A stretch of 64,000 nt of DNA from Lenzites betulinus. Taxonomy: Eukaryota > Basidiomycota > Agaricomycetes > Polyporales > Polyporaceae. The translations under genes and the position numbers were made by a program. The stretch covers positions 868,001 to 932,000 of the forward strand of contig JABYQU010000005.1 of NCBI GenBank assembly GCA_022264855.1, given 5' to 3'. The notes under the pieces are model-generated. The model saw nothing but the letters and a program-made list of their open reading frames with translations, was not told the origin of the DNA and ran no database searches. Below, in pieces: positions 23,133 to 32,691 of the stretch (within the stretch, counting starts at the first letter, position 1; each line of letters starts with the position of its first letter).

Positions 23133-24094
23133 ATGCCGACCGCCTACATCCGGGCATTTCGTGACATTTCGACGACTCTCAACTACTTTGCAGCAACGGA
23201 CGATGAGCCGCCGTACCAGTACGCCATGCAGGAGCCCCCCGCGGGGAAGAAGAGGACGAATGTCACCTCAGAGGCGCATGCCGTCGTGGTGCATGATGCG
23301 CGGGGGCACGAAGACGAGCTGACTCTCGACACGAATGGCTTCCAATTCTTGACCTATCCGAGTGGGGAGAAGGACTTCGACGACGAGGCGCGTATCAAGG
23401 CGGCGTATTACCCAGAGGTCGAGACGGTCCTCAAGACAGCTACTGGGGCAAAGCGCGTCTTCATATTCGACCACATCGTCAGGTGAGACATTATACTAGG
23501 CCTATTCTACTACATAATAAACACTCTCAACAGACGCGGCACTGAAAACGAGCAAGGAAAGGCGGGTGTCAAGGCCCGAGGGCCCGTGGTAAGCCCGTCG
23601 CCGAGGTGGACCTCAGGCCCATATAGTAGATGCTAAGACCTGCTCGCCAGGAATCCGTTCACGTCGACCAGACCTACGACGCCACCGTGAAGCGCGTGCG
23701 GGAGCACCTCCCCGAGGAGGCAGACCGCCTTCTCCAATCCCGGGTGCGCCTCATCAACGTATGGCGTCCGATCCAGAACCCGGTCGCGCACAAGCCGCTC
23801 GGGGTGTCGGACTGGCGGTCACTCGCCGAGGCGCGGGACCTCGTCCCGGTGCGCCTCATCATGCCGCACCGTGTGGGCCACACGTTTGCCGTGCGCTATC
23901 ACCCCGACCACCGCTGGTACTACCTCTCGAGCCAGACTCCGGACGAGGTCACTCTGATCAAGTGCTACGACTCGGAGGTGGACGGACGCGCGCGTCTGAC
24001 TGCCCATTCGGCGTTCTTGGACTCGACCTCGTCGCCGGACGCGCCTCATCGTCAGTCTATTGAGGTTCGGGCTCTGGTCTTCGATGCAGAGTAG
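23133..24094 (+). CDS. AsaB/CmcJ-family hydroxylase/desaturase-like oxidoreductase
   Basis: Three exons join to about 280 residues. Exon 1 from the ATG at 23,133 includes RDISTTLNYFAATDDEPPYQ and ANQ-like spacing before GHEDELTLDTNGFQFL. A 50-nt intron after DHIVR leads to the short exon RRGTENEQGKAGVKARGPV. A 62-nt intron then leads to VHVDQTYDATVKRVREHLP, RVRLINVWRPIQNPVAHKPL and HTFAVRYHPDHRWYYLSSQ, ending with the family's TLIKCYDS block. The HVDQ, NVWRPI and WYYL...DEV.LIKCYDS elements are those of fungal AsaB, GA4-desaturase-like and CmcJ-like proteins, several of which act on secondary metabolites as hydroxylases or desaturases. No biosynthetic core gene is nearby, so the substrate is open. 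A TATAAAA box lies 50-60 bp upstream of the start. Confidence 0.85.
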
Positions 24095-24887
24095 CAGGAG
24101 AGTGGCGGTGGGGCTTTATTGATATTATTTATACCGAACGCGGTCACGTGTCCGGTGCGCGACGCGTCCTTGACGTCAAGGTCGACTGGCTGTATGCACT
24201 GACTTTACTCCACACCATCAATGTTTAAACGTTTAGAGTTTATCACAACTACATACTTAAGTACTTCAGCTCTGGAAACTTAGTACGTACCCGTTGCTAG
24301 CGCTCTTTCCCCCTTGTCACTTCTATCCACACCACTTGATCACACCCCCCCCCCCCCGCCAAGTCCTCCCTTCAAAGTGGTTTATGCATTCAGATTACTC
24401 TTTAAACACCCGTGAAGCAGTGCGCATACACCAGCTTCCCAAAGGGCATGACTGCGCGTGCAGGGCTGTGTGCAGCCGATCGGTAGACTGCCTATATGCG
24501 CCCCGTCCGTGCGTATATATTCCCTCTCCATCTTTCTATCAGCTCATATCGTGCACCTTCTATTCATACGACTTTTAGCATTGCGAGTCGGACGTTGAAC
24601 GTTGAACATCGAAGATCTTGCGCCGCATCCCTGCAAGAGATATAACAGCCGAGTCCCTCGCCCATGTATTAATGGATCCAAAGTGTCCACTATCGTATCA
24701 GGTAAAGTACCAACGTAAACCGTCTCGTATGCGTATGCGAAGTCCGTAATAACCATCGTCAGCACGATACACGAAAAAGAAAGTGCGAATCGCGCGGCCC
24801 TGCGTCCAATGTCCGGGACCGCGTAGGCGTAAAAGAGAGCGAGTCCGACAGCAACGACAATAAAGAGCACAAAACCCCGTCCGTCGC
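24095..24887. other. Convergent intergenic region with C13 tract and CRE-like palindrome
   Basis: This lies between the plus-strand AsaB-like gene and the minus-strand glucanase gene. It holds a 14-bp perfect palindrome CCTTGACGTCAAGG at 24,168-24,181, a CACGTG at 24,145-24,150 and a run of 13 C at 24,345-24,357. No gene is supported. Confidence 0.6.
24345..24357 (+). repeat. Homopolymer of 13 C
   Basis: An uninterrupted C13 run in the convergent intergenic region. It is a likely slippage hotspot and also a place where sequencing length errors are common. Confidence 0.9.
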
Positions 24888-27390
24888 TTACGCCGCTGGC
24901 TGGCAGCCCCCCGCAGGGATCGCGGCGTTCAGCGCATCCCACGCGTCGGGGTACGCACACCCTGGGATTGGCGTCTGCGCGGGCGTCGTGTCCTGCGCGT
25001 TCACCCACCCGTTCCCGACCGCGGCCGTGACGGTCACCCCGGGTGAAGTGAACGATGGCGGGGGCAGCGTATGAATCGTGCCCGTCGGCGTGTACTGCGG
25101 CAGGCGCGCCATGTCCGCCGGCTGGACGTTGTTCAGCTGCGGGGGCCACGCGAGGTCCGCGGTCGCCCCGGGGGCGATCACGCCCGCGCCCGCGCCGCCG
25201 GTCTGCCACGCCTGGAACTGGCCGTCGAAGGGCGCGGCCTGCGTGCCGAAGTGCGCGCACTTGCCCGACGCCTGGCGCGGGTCGGTCGGCATCCAGCCGT
25301 TTTGCAGGCCGAGCTGGTACGACCAGAGCGGCGCGCGCACGCTGTTCGTCGTCGAGGACGGCCCGATCTTCCACGTCCAGAAGAACCAGTCGCCGAGCGC
25401 GTCCATGCTCGCGAGCGCGAAGTTGAGCAGGCCCTGCTTCTGCTCGTCCGACCACTGGCTCGCGTCCTCCCAGTAGGGGCACCCGGGGCCGTACGCGGCG
25501 ACGTCCGCGGAGTCGTCGTTCACGCCGTTCACGTACAGGCCACAGTCGTTGATAGCGTTGCTGAACTCGCCAGCGAAGGTGACACCGAATGCCGTGCGGC
25601 TGTCGTTCATCATCCCTGCCCAGGAGGTGCATGCGTCCTGCGGCCACTGGCCGCCGAGTTCCTGGCCGTCACCGCCAATCGCAGTGATGTTTATCGGCTC
25701 CCTGTTCGGCTTGCCATTGAAGGCAAAGTACGGGTGGGTGTCTGCGCAAGGGTGAGTCCTTTATTTTCGCGTGGACGGCCAAATTTGCTTACCAAGGGCA
25801 ACACGGTCAGAGCCCGCAAGGAAGCCAGCCCAGCCGCCGGGACCAGAGAACCCGTCGTGGAACGCGATCATGGGGCCGTTGCCTGCGCCCGTCCCGGTGA
25901 TGCCACGCACCATCTGGTACGCTTTCCAGTAGCTGCACGAATTAGCCCGTCAATAATCCGAAAATCAATAAGCAAAAGTGGAACCTTACAAGGACTCAAC
26001 GACGGGACGGCCGAGCTTCGCCATGAAGGGCTCGTTGATGACGCTGAAGATCAGGATGAGGTCTTTCCACTCCGGCTGGGAGATGAACTCGGTGATGATC
26101 CGCTGGTAGTCCAGGGAGCGCTCCGCGTTCGCAAGGCCCATGGGGCCGTTCATCCAGTTGATCGAGCCAGACTTGCCCGAGTGGTTGAAGCCGTTCTGCG
26201 AGCCCGGGATGGTGTGCAGGTCGAGGTTCACGCGGAGGCCGTACTTGCGCGCCCAGCCGAGGAGCCGCAGGATGTACTTCCAGCAGACCTGCGCGAGGAA
26301 CGGCTCCGCGACCTTGTTGCCGTTCCCGTCGACGCCGACGTCCGCCCACGCGTCGACCGCCCAGAACGGGATCTGGAGACGGATCCAGTTGAGGCCCGCG
26401 CCCGCGATCTCGGCAATGTCCTGCTCGGTGATGAACGTGTTGTAGTGGTCCTCCATCGCGCTCTCGAGCTGGCCCTTCTGCGCGAGGAGCGTGCTCAGCG
26501 TCCACTCGTCGACCGAGCCTGGGTTCGCCTCGTACAGCGCGGGCACGATGAACGGCTCGAGCACGAAGAGGCCGCCGATGTTCACGCCGAAGATGCGGTC
26601 CTGGCCCCATGTCCACGTCTCGTTGAGCGCGGGTGTCCACGAGTTTGCGCGCGCAGAGTTGTCGAACGGGTTCTCCGGATCGTCGACCCCTGCAAGAACC
26701 TGTGGTCAGCATACTTTCGACCAAGGACGCAGTCTCAGATTTTAGGCCGATCGCCTTTGATTGGCGCCAGGGACGAATATCCGGCTCCGACTCGTGCTCG
26801 CCCCGCAATGCAGTGGAAGAATACTCACAGAAACCTCCGAACTGGTTCTTGTAGACGAAGGTCGTGCCATCTTCCATCGTGACCGTGCTGCCGTCCCCAC
26901 CGGTCGTGACCGCGGTCTGGACGGGCTTGCTGGGCGCCGTACTTGACGCGCCATTGCCATTGCTGCTGCCGCTGTTACCGTTCGCCGCGGCGCCGGAGGA
27001 CGCACCGCTCGAGACCTTGTTATGCTGGTTTGGCTTGATCACGGTGAAGTACACGGGCACGACGACCGCGACCACGACCACGGCGAGCGCCACCGCGGCC
27101 AGCAGCCAGAACCAAGCGCGCTTGAAGAATGGCCGGCGCGCGGCGTAGGCGGCGGAGTCAGCGGCGCCATACGATTCTTTCGAGGGAATGTCGCCCTCGG
27201 GCAGGACGGCGTCCGTAGAGCCAGAGTTGGGAAGCATAAGCGCGTCGTCGCGCGGGGTGCCCGCGAGCGAGCGGTCGGGTATAGGGCCGGAGAGTGGCCG
27301 GGGGGGATCGAGGAAGGGGGAGTTTGGGGTGGAGAAGTGCTCCGGGCTGGCTGCCTGGTCGAAGGGGTTGTACTGGGACGACCTGGACAT
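24888..27390 (-). CDS. Membrane-anchored GH5 glucan exo-1,3-beta-glucosidase
   Basis: This is a type II membrane glucanase that acts on cell-wall beta-1,3-glucan. The ATG at 27,388-27,390 opens MSRSSQYNPFDQAASPEHFS. A Pro/Ser-rich cytoplasmic tail is followed by basic RRPFFKR and one hydrophobic helix at residues 92-115, then a Ser/Gly/Asn-rich stalk. An intron in FGGF|W restores FWVDDPENPFDN, then NETWTWGQDRIFGVNIGGLF. The catalytic acid/base lies in FSVINEPFM and the nucleophile in FAGEFSNAINDC; both Glu residues are present. Further conserved blocks are LNWIRLQIPFWAVD, VNLDLHTIPGSQNG, HDGFSGPGGWAGF, DTHPYFAFNG and DWFFWTWKIG. Four exons in all; TAA at 24,888-24,890. It matches the family of fungal GH5_9 enzymes with an N-terminal membrane anchor. 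Confidence 0.93.
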
Positions 27391-28849
27391 GGCGGACACG
27401 GGAGTGGGGTCGATGGCGGCCCGCGGCGTGAGGGAAGCGTGAGGGGGGTATGGTATGGGTGAGTGCGCTGTTCTTTGCACTGCTGGGATATATGACCCCG
27501 CCGCAAGAGCGGTCGCAGGGAAGCTAGGCGGGCCCTGAGGGGGAGCGAGGGCAGCACAGATCGCGGGGAAAGGAGAACGAGCGCGAGCTACAGCGGGGCG
27601 CGCGAGAGGACGTCCATATAACACCCTCCGCCCCGCGCGGGGAAATGCACCTCTCAATTCTGGCCAGAGCGCCGCCCGCCGAGCCGGCTCGCATCTATCG
27701 GGCACACTTCGCTCTCGCCGCCGTACGGCCACTCGCCTCCTCTTCTGCCCGTCCCATGACCCCGCCCGAGCTGCCTGCTCTTCCCTCGCGTCTGCCCTGC
27801 GTCTGCCCTGCCGGACCGATTTAATGCGGCGAGGTGACGACGTTGCGTGCGCGGACCCCCCGCTGTACCTTCGCTAGGCTCGCCCTCCGAGCGCACGGAA
27901 CGGAGGCAGGAGGCGACGTTCATTCTGCCTCGTCGGACGCTCTCCGGACCTGGCTTGGCCTGCTCTCACGTCGGCATCACCACCCGGGGCGAGGCATGCC
28001 CATATCCAGTAAGCCTCCTCCGCCCGTCCGGATCCCACATGCTCATCTGCCTCGATCGAGGCGTCTAGCGCAGATCTGTCTGGCGTGGTCTGGGTGCAGG
28101 TCGAACCTCTTGCTCAGCTACAGCACACCAGCCCTCGTCCGCGCGACCACTGTGCGTGCAGTTTTACAGGAAACCCCGAGAGGTCGTCGGAGCGCTCCGT
28201 TAACGATCTGCATTCCTGAGCCGAGAGTCACAGCATCGCCCAGCACCCGTAGATCTCAAGTTCCGCGGCCACGTTCAACGCTCCACGAGAAAGTCTCACA
28301 CAGGCACCGAGGCGTACAGCAAGGGCCCACGGTGGCGAGTGCGGAACAGGCGGGGGCGCGATCACTGCGAGGCGCGCGCGGCTACTGGTAACTGAACATC
28401 ATAGCTTTTCGCGGCCCCGGAGCCCGAGGGTAGTTCGTACAAACGCTTTGAGCGGATCTGCAACGACGTGAGCCTCAGCGCGACTCCCGTTGTTAGGCAC
28501 ACTGTGCGTGTGAGTACCAAGCGTTCCGTATGTAGTCTTCGAAAACCCAGCACTAGTGTCTTGCGTTCATGTGCTGACCTCAGCTGGCTGCTGCGGTAGT
28601 AGTTGCCAATCACGCGCCAGCCTTGCATAACTGGCCCTCCTTCCGTGAGTTATTGGGCGATCGATAACACCCATATCTCACCCAACGTCTATGTCGTTTT
28701 CACAGGCTTTGAGGATCTGCGCAGTTTTGAAAGTACTTCGCTGATAAATGACGTCAATTCCACGCAGCACTACCTCTCCCATCACCGATCGTGAGTACCC
28801 GACCATTGATTCGTTCTTTCAGCCCACTGACGATTGACAAGGGACCACC
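27391..28849. promoter_or_regulatory. Divergent intergenic region between the GH5 gene and an F-box-like gene
   Basis: 1.46 kb between outward-facing genes. A perfect TGACGTCA (CRE/bZIP-type site) is at 28,749-28,756, about 95 bp upstream of the F-box-like start. No additional gene is supported; open frames here are short or antisense. Confidence 0.45.
28749..28756. promoter_or_regulatory. CRE-like palindrome TGACGTCA
   Basis: A perfect 8-bp CRE consensus, about 95 bp upstream of the ATG at 28,850. The spacing suits a promoter-proximal bZIP site. It is a sequence match only; an 8-mer may occur by chance. Confidence 0.35.
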
Positions 28850-30472
28850 ATGATCGACCAGCGCCTGCCGTTCGACATACTGCTCATGGTCATGGACATG
28901 TCGTCCCCGCCTACCATCTCGGCGATGATGCGGACTTGCCGCTCGTTGTATGAAGACGCGACAGGCCCCCGACTGCTTTTGCGCGATAGCGCCACGCTCA
29001 CCTCCAGCGACGCCGTGCTCTCTTTCTCTGTGTTCATGTTCACCGGTGTTCCCCATGGGACCCGTTTTGCTTACCTGCGCTCCCTCACTGTCTCTCACGG
29101 CGGGTTCTCAAAAGCAGCGACGCGGGCTTTGACTGACATTCTTCTGCATGGCCGCCTCGCACTCGAGAGCCTCACGCTCAACGATGCAGAGGACGTACTC
29201 GGTTCAGCTGCGCACCTTAACGCGCACCCCGACGCGAATACGCAGCCATACCCCCTCTTGTACCCATTCTCCTCGCTCTTCACGCTCCGCCACCTCACCA
29301 TGTCCGGCATCGGAACCCTCGGCTCCGAGCTCCTATGCGCGCTCCGCTCCCCCCTCCAGACCGCCTCGCTCGCCTTCGACGCCCCCGACGCCCGCTGGGC
29401 CCCCGACGGCCCGGAAGCACAAAACCCCATCATCGCCCTCGCGCACGCCGCGGACACGCTCGAGGAGCTCTCCGGCTCGGGCTTCAACATCGCGCCGAGC
29501 ATCGTGCGCTACGCCGTGCAGTACCCGCGCGTGCGCCGCCTCTGCGCGCGCTACAGCCCCGCGCTCGGCGGCGCGATGCCCGCCACCGCCGCGTACGCGT
29601 ACGCGTTCCCCGCGCTCGCGCACCTAGCGCTCTGCGCAGGCACCGCGCCCGTGCTCGACCCGTTCGCCGTGCGCGTGCTGGCCGCGACGCGCAGCACCAA
29701 CCGCGACGACCAGCTGCAGTATGGGGGCTGGGAGCACCTGCGCGTCGTCGAGGGCACGGTCGCGGACGTGTACGCGCTCGGGCTCGTGCGCCCGGTGCCG
29801 GAGATGCGCTTGCAGGGGATCGTGCGCGGGGCGGACTTTACGGAGGGCTGGCTCGAGACGGTGCTGGACGACGTGCGGCCGACGACGTTGAAGCTGACCG
29901 TCGTGAGGTGGGCGCTGTTTGGGCGGGAGCGGTTGCTGGCGCGGGTGTTCCGGACGCCGGCGGCGCAGGGCGTGCGCTCGCTGGACATGCAGTTCCTGTT
30001 TGCGCCGTTCGTGGCGGGGGCGTCGCCGCCTGAACGGGTCCTGGTGCGTGCGGCGTGTTCTCGTCCGTCATGGGATCCCACTTTACTCACTCGGCCTGCG
30101 AGACAGGAGGCCGTATTCCGGACCGTGAAGCTACTTCCGCTACGCACGCTCGCGCTCACCTTCAACTACGCGCTGCTCGCGGGCTCGTCCGCGCCGTACG
30201 CCGCCCTGACGGTGTGCTATCTCAAGGCGGTGAATATCAGCCACTATATCCGGCGTCTCAAAGACGCGATGCCGGGGCTTGAGGAGGTCACGGTGACACT
30301 CTCGGACCACCTGGCCGAGGGGGATCGGTGGCTGGGGGAGGCCGTGAGGCGGAGTGGCTCACCGTTGGACGGACACGCGGACGGCGCATCGGAGTCTGGT
30401 GAGGAGGAAGAGGTGATGCAGCAGCTGGCAGAACTGGGGTTTGGCGTGGCGTACGACGCTGAGGCCTGGTGA
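28850..30472 (+). CDS. F-box-like/LRR-type protein
   Basis: The ATG at 28,850 begins MIDQRLPFDILLMVMDMSSP and continues ISAMMRTCRSLYEDATGPRL, a typical short F-box-like start of agaricomycete proteins. Irregular leucine-rich segments follow, for example AYLRSLTVSHGGFS, LFTLRHLTMSGIGTLG, AFPALAHLALCAG and LRTLALTFNYALL. An acidic tail (SESGEEEEVMQQLAELGF) ends in TGA at 30,470-30,472. The frame is open throughout, but bases 30,044-30,106 have GT and AG borders and read as Arg/Ser/Pro filler. They are probably a 63-nt in-frame intron, which would make the protein about 519 instead of 540 residues. The central part is very GC-rich at third positions. No substrate can be named. Confidence 0.82.
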   Translation: MIDQRLPFDILLMVMDMSSPPTISAMMRTCRSLYEDATGPRLLLRDSATLTSSDAVLSFSVFMFTGVPHGTRFAYLRSLTVSHGGFSKAATRALTDILLHGRLALESLTLNDAEDVLGSAAHLNAHPDANTQPYPLLYPFSSLFTLRHLTMSGIGTLGSELLCALRSPLQTASLAFDAPDARWAPDGPEAQNPIIALAHAADTLEELSGSGFNIAPSIVRYAVQYPRVRRLCARYSPALGGAMPATAAYAYAFPALAHLALCAGTAPVLDPFAVRVLAATRSTNRDDQLQYGGWEHLRVVEGTVADVYALGLVRPVPEMRLQGIVRGADFTEGWLETVLDDVRPTTLKLTVVRWALFGRERLLARVFRTPAAQGVRSLDMQFLFAPFVAGASPPERVLVRAACSRPSWDPTLLTRPARQEAVFRTVKLLPLRTLALTFNYALLAGSSAPYAALTVCYLKAVNISHYIRRLKDAMPGLEEVTVTLSDHLAEGDRWLGEAVRRSGSPLDGHADGASESGEEEEVMQQLAELGFGVAYDAEAW

Positions 30473-30835
30473 TAGCATGGGACAAACGCTATTTGTCGCG
30501 GAGGTTCGTACTCAATTTTATTCTTGGTACTTGAAGCTTGAAGCTTTGAAGGTCCGTCTCTCTCTTCCGCTTCGTGATATATTATGTATCCCGATGAGTG
30601 TCAAAGGCTACGCATTAGCGAGCTACTCTACGTCGTCTGCTGATTTCCTCCTCATCGCGATATCCCCTCATGTTTCCCCTCCGTGCACGTCTGACGATGG
30701 GCGTGTTCTTCACGGGTTGCCTATGCACTCGCACCGTCTTGCGCTTCTCTGGTCGTGTCGCCCCCGCGTATACGTATCACTCATGTGTAAAGTACGTTTA
30801 GGTATTCTATTTCACGAGTATCATAATCCCATTGT

Positions 30836-30840
30836 AAAAA
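30836..30840 (-). terminator. Pol III T5 terminator of tRNA-Thr
   Basis: Five A on the plus strand, read as T5 on the minus strand, start five bases past the tRNA 3' end. This is the usual RNA polymerase III stop signal. Confidence 0.75.
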
Positions 30841-30845
30841 TAGCG

Positions 30846-30917
30846 TGCCCTCAGGCTGGATTGAACAACCGACCTCACCATTACGAGTGGCGCGCTCTAC
30901 CACTGAGCTATAAGGGC
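30846..30917 (-). tRNA. tRNA-Thr (anticodon CGU), intronless
   Basis: On the minus strand a 72-nt cloverleaf folds without mismatch problems. The acceptor stem is GCCCTTA with TGAGGGC (one G-T pair). The D arm is GCTC/GAGC with loop AGTGGTA. The anticodon stem is CGCCA/TGGTG with the 7-nt loop CTCGTAA, giving anticodon CGT, which reads ACG (Thr). The T arm is GGTTG/CAGCC with loop TTCAATC. The B box GGTTGTTCAATCC is clear, CCA is not encoded, and a run of five T follows about six bases after the 3' end, as expected for RNA polymerase III termination. Confidence 0.95.
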
Positions 30918-31460
30918 TAATTGACAGGCTTGACATACCATATATCATGTACGCATATGACCATATTTGGCGAGTATCAGCAGGTTGAACGTTCACCAAC
31001 TCGCGACTGAACCTCGCTCTTCTTAAGTTCTTCCCCCTGCATCCACCACAACTCTCGAGTAGTTAAACCTTTCTTCGACATTGCTACGTACCTCACACTG
31101 TCGATGTGAAGTACTGCGCTCCAATGTGATCATGTAACCCGGCAGTCGGAGGTGTTTATAAGCGGCAGTGAGGCACCGGGCATGATTGGAACCTCGTGAG
31201 TCCATCCAGGTCCATCCGGTCGTACCATAAACGGGCCAGTTGAACGCGGAGGACCCCCCGGCGTCAGACGATGTGCCGCTGACAACGACAGAACTCACGT
31301 CTCGTCGGACGGGACACAATTTGACTCGGAGACCAAGTTTTTTCCGCACGCAATGTAAAACTCGCGATCGGCACAGCCTGATCGTGGTTCTCACATCTGC
31401 ACCATCCACACGAACGCTACTAGGAACACGACGACGACCAAGTACTGGCAAGTGCAAGCT

Positions 31461-32691
31461 ATGCTAAGGTCGGCGAAACAAGCGCATCGGACGGCGGCAG
31501 CTCTGTGCGAGCTCGCCAAGTTCACCCGCCCCTATCGCGGATGTTCGCGAAGATGGATGAGCGTCCGCCCCGAGGGACAGCATCTTGCCCCCGAGTCGGG
31601 TGAGTGATCGCTTTGCATCTGTGCTATCTAGCCAGGGAAATCGAGTCGTGTGCCGCTCTATCGGTGCTTTTCAGCCGTAGCGTCTCGCGAAGGCGATGGC
31701 ATAGCTTTGCTTCCTAGGAGCGCCAGAGCATGACGGCACTGACCCGGCTACCGCAGAAAACACACGGAAAAAGGTCACGATCCAACATCTGCACGCTCTC
31801 CGCGCTGCAAGAACGCCGATCACCGTCCTCACCGCGTACGACTTCCCCACCGCGCGCGCATGCGAGGCGCACGGGATCGACATCACGCTCGTCGGCGACT
31901 CCCTCGCACAAGTCTGCCTCGGGTACGAAGACACGACGCGGCTCACGCTCGAGGAGATGCTGCACCACGTGCGCGCGGTCGCGCGCGGCTCGCGCACGCC
32001 CCTCCTCGTCGCCGACATGCCGTTCGGGACGTACCTCGCGAGCGCCGAGGACGCGATCCGCAACGCGGTGCGCCTCGTGCGCGACGGCGGCGCCGAAGCC
32101 GTCAAGCTCGAGGGCGGGCTCGAGATCGTCGACACCGTCCGGCGGCTCACGCGCGCGGGGATCCCCGTCATGGGCCACCTGGGCCTCCTCCCGCAGCGGC
32201 ACGTCATGCTCTCCGGGTTCCGCGCGCAGGCGCGCACCGCGGCCGGAGCGCTGGCCCTGCTGGACACGGCGCGCGCGCTCGAGGACGCGGGCGCGTTCGC
32301 GCTCGTGCTCGAGGCGGTCCCGCATGCCCTTGCTTCGTACGTCTCGCAGCGGCTCAGCAGCGCAGCGACGATCGGGATCGGGGCGGGCGCGGGCACGGAC
32401 GGGCAGGTGCTCGTGTGGGACGACATGGTCGGGACGTGGCACGGGCACCGGGCGCGCTTTGTGCGCCGGTTTGCGGATGTTGGCGCGGAGGCGGCGCGCG
32501 GCGTGCAAGCGTACGTCGCGGCGGTGCGTGAGCGAAGCTTCCCTGCGCTTGAGGAGAGTTATGGGATGCCGAAGGCGGAGTGGGCGCGTTTTGAGCAGAT
32601 GGCGGGTGCACTGCGGGGCGTGGATGAGGGTGGTGCGGGGGCGAGCGCGCTGGGCTCTTCTTCTGAGGTCACTTCGGGGGAGAAGCGGTAG
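31461..32691 (+). CDS. ECM31: Ketopantoate hydroxymethyltransferase (3-methyl-2-oxobutanoate hydroxymethyltransferase)
   Basis: This enzyme makes ketopantoate from 2-oxoisovalerate and methylene-THF, the first committed step to pantothenate and CoA. Exon 1 starts at the ATG at 31,461 and encodes an Arg/Ala-rich mitochondrial-type presequence (MLRSAKQAHRTAAALCELAK ... RRWMSVRPEG). An intron from about 31,601 to 31,709, ending CTAG, joins it in frame to KKVTIQHLHALRAARTPITV. All family blocks follow: TAYDFPTARACEAHGID, LVGDSLAQVCLGYEDTTRLT (metal-binding Asp in VGDS), VADMPFGTYL, AEAVKLEGG, MGHLGLLPQ, and GIGAGAGTDGQVLVWDDM. It ends SEVTSGEKR and TAG at 32,689-32,691. No pantothenate synthetase gene is adjacent. 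Exon 2 is extremely GC-rich, which explains the long antisense frame opposite it. Confidence 0.94.

Larger units (their letters stand above)
30473..31460. other. Intergenic region containing tRNA-Thr
   Basis: Apart from the tRNA at 30,846-30,917 there is no supported gene. The tract from 30,473 to 30,830 is the 3' flank of the F-box-like gene, and the tract from 30,950 to 31,460 is the promoter side of the ketopantoate hydroxymethyltransferase gene. Confidence 0.5.
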
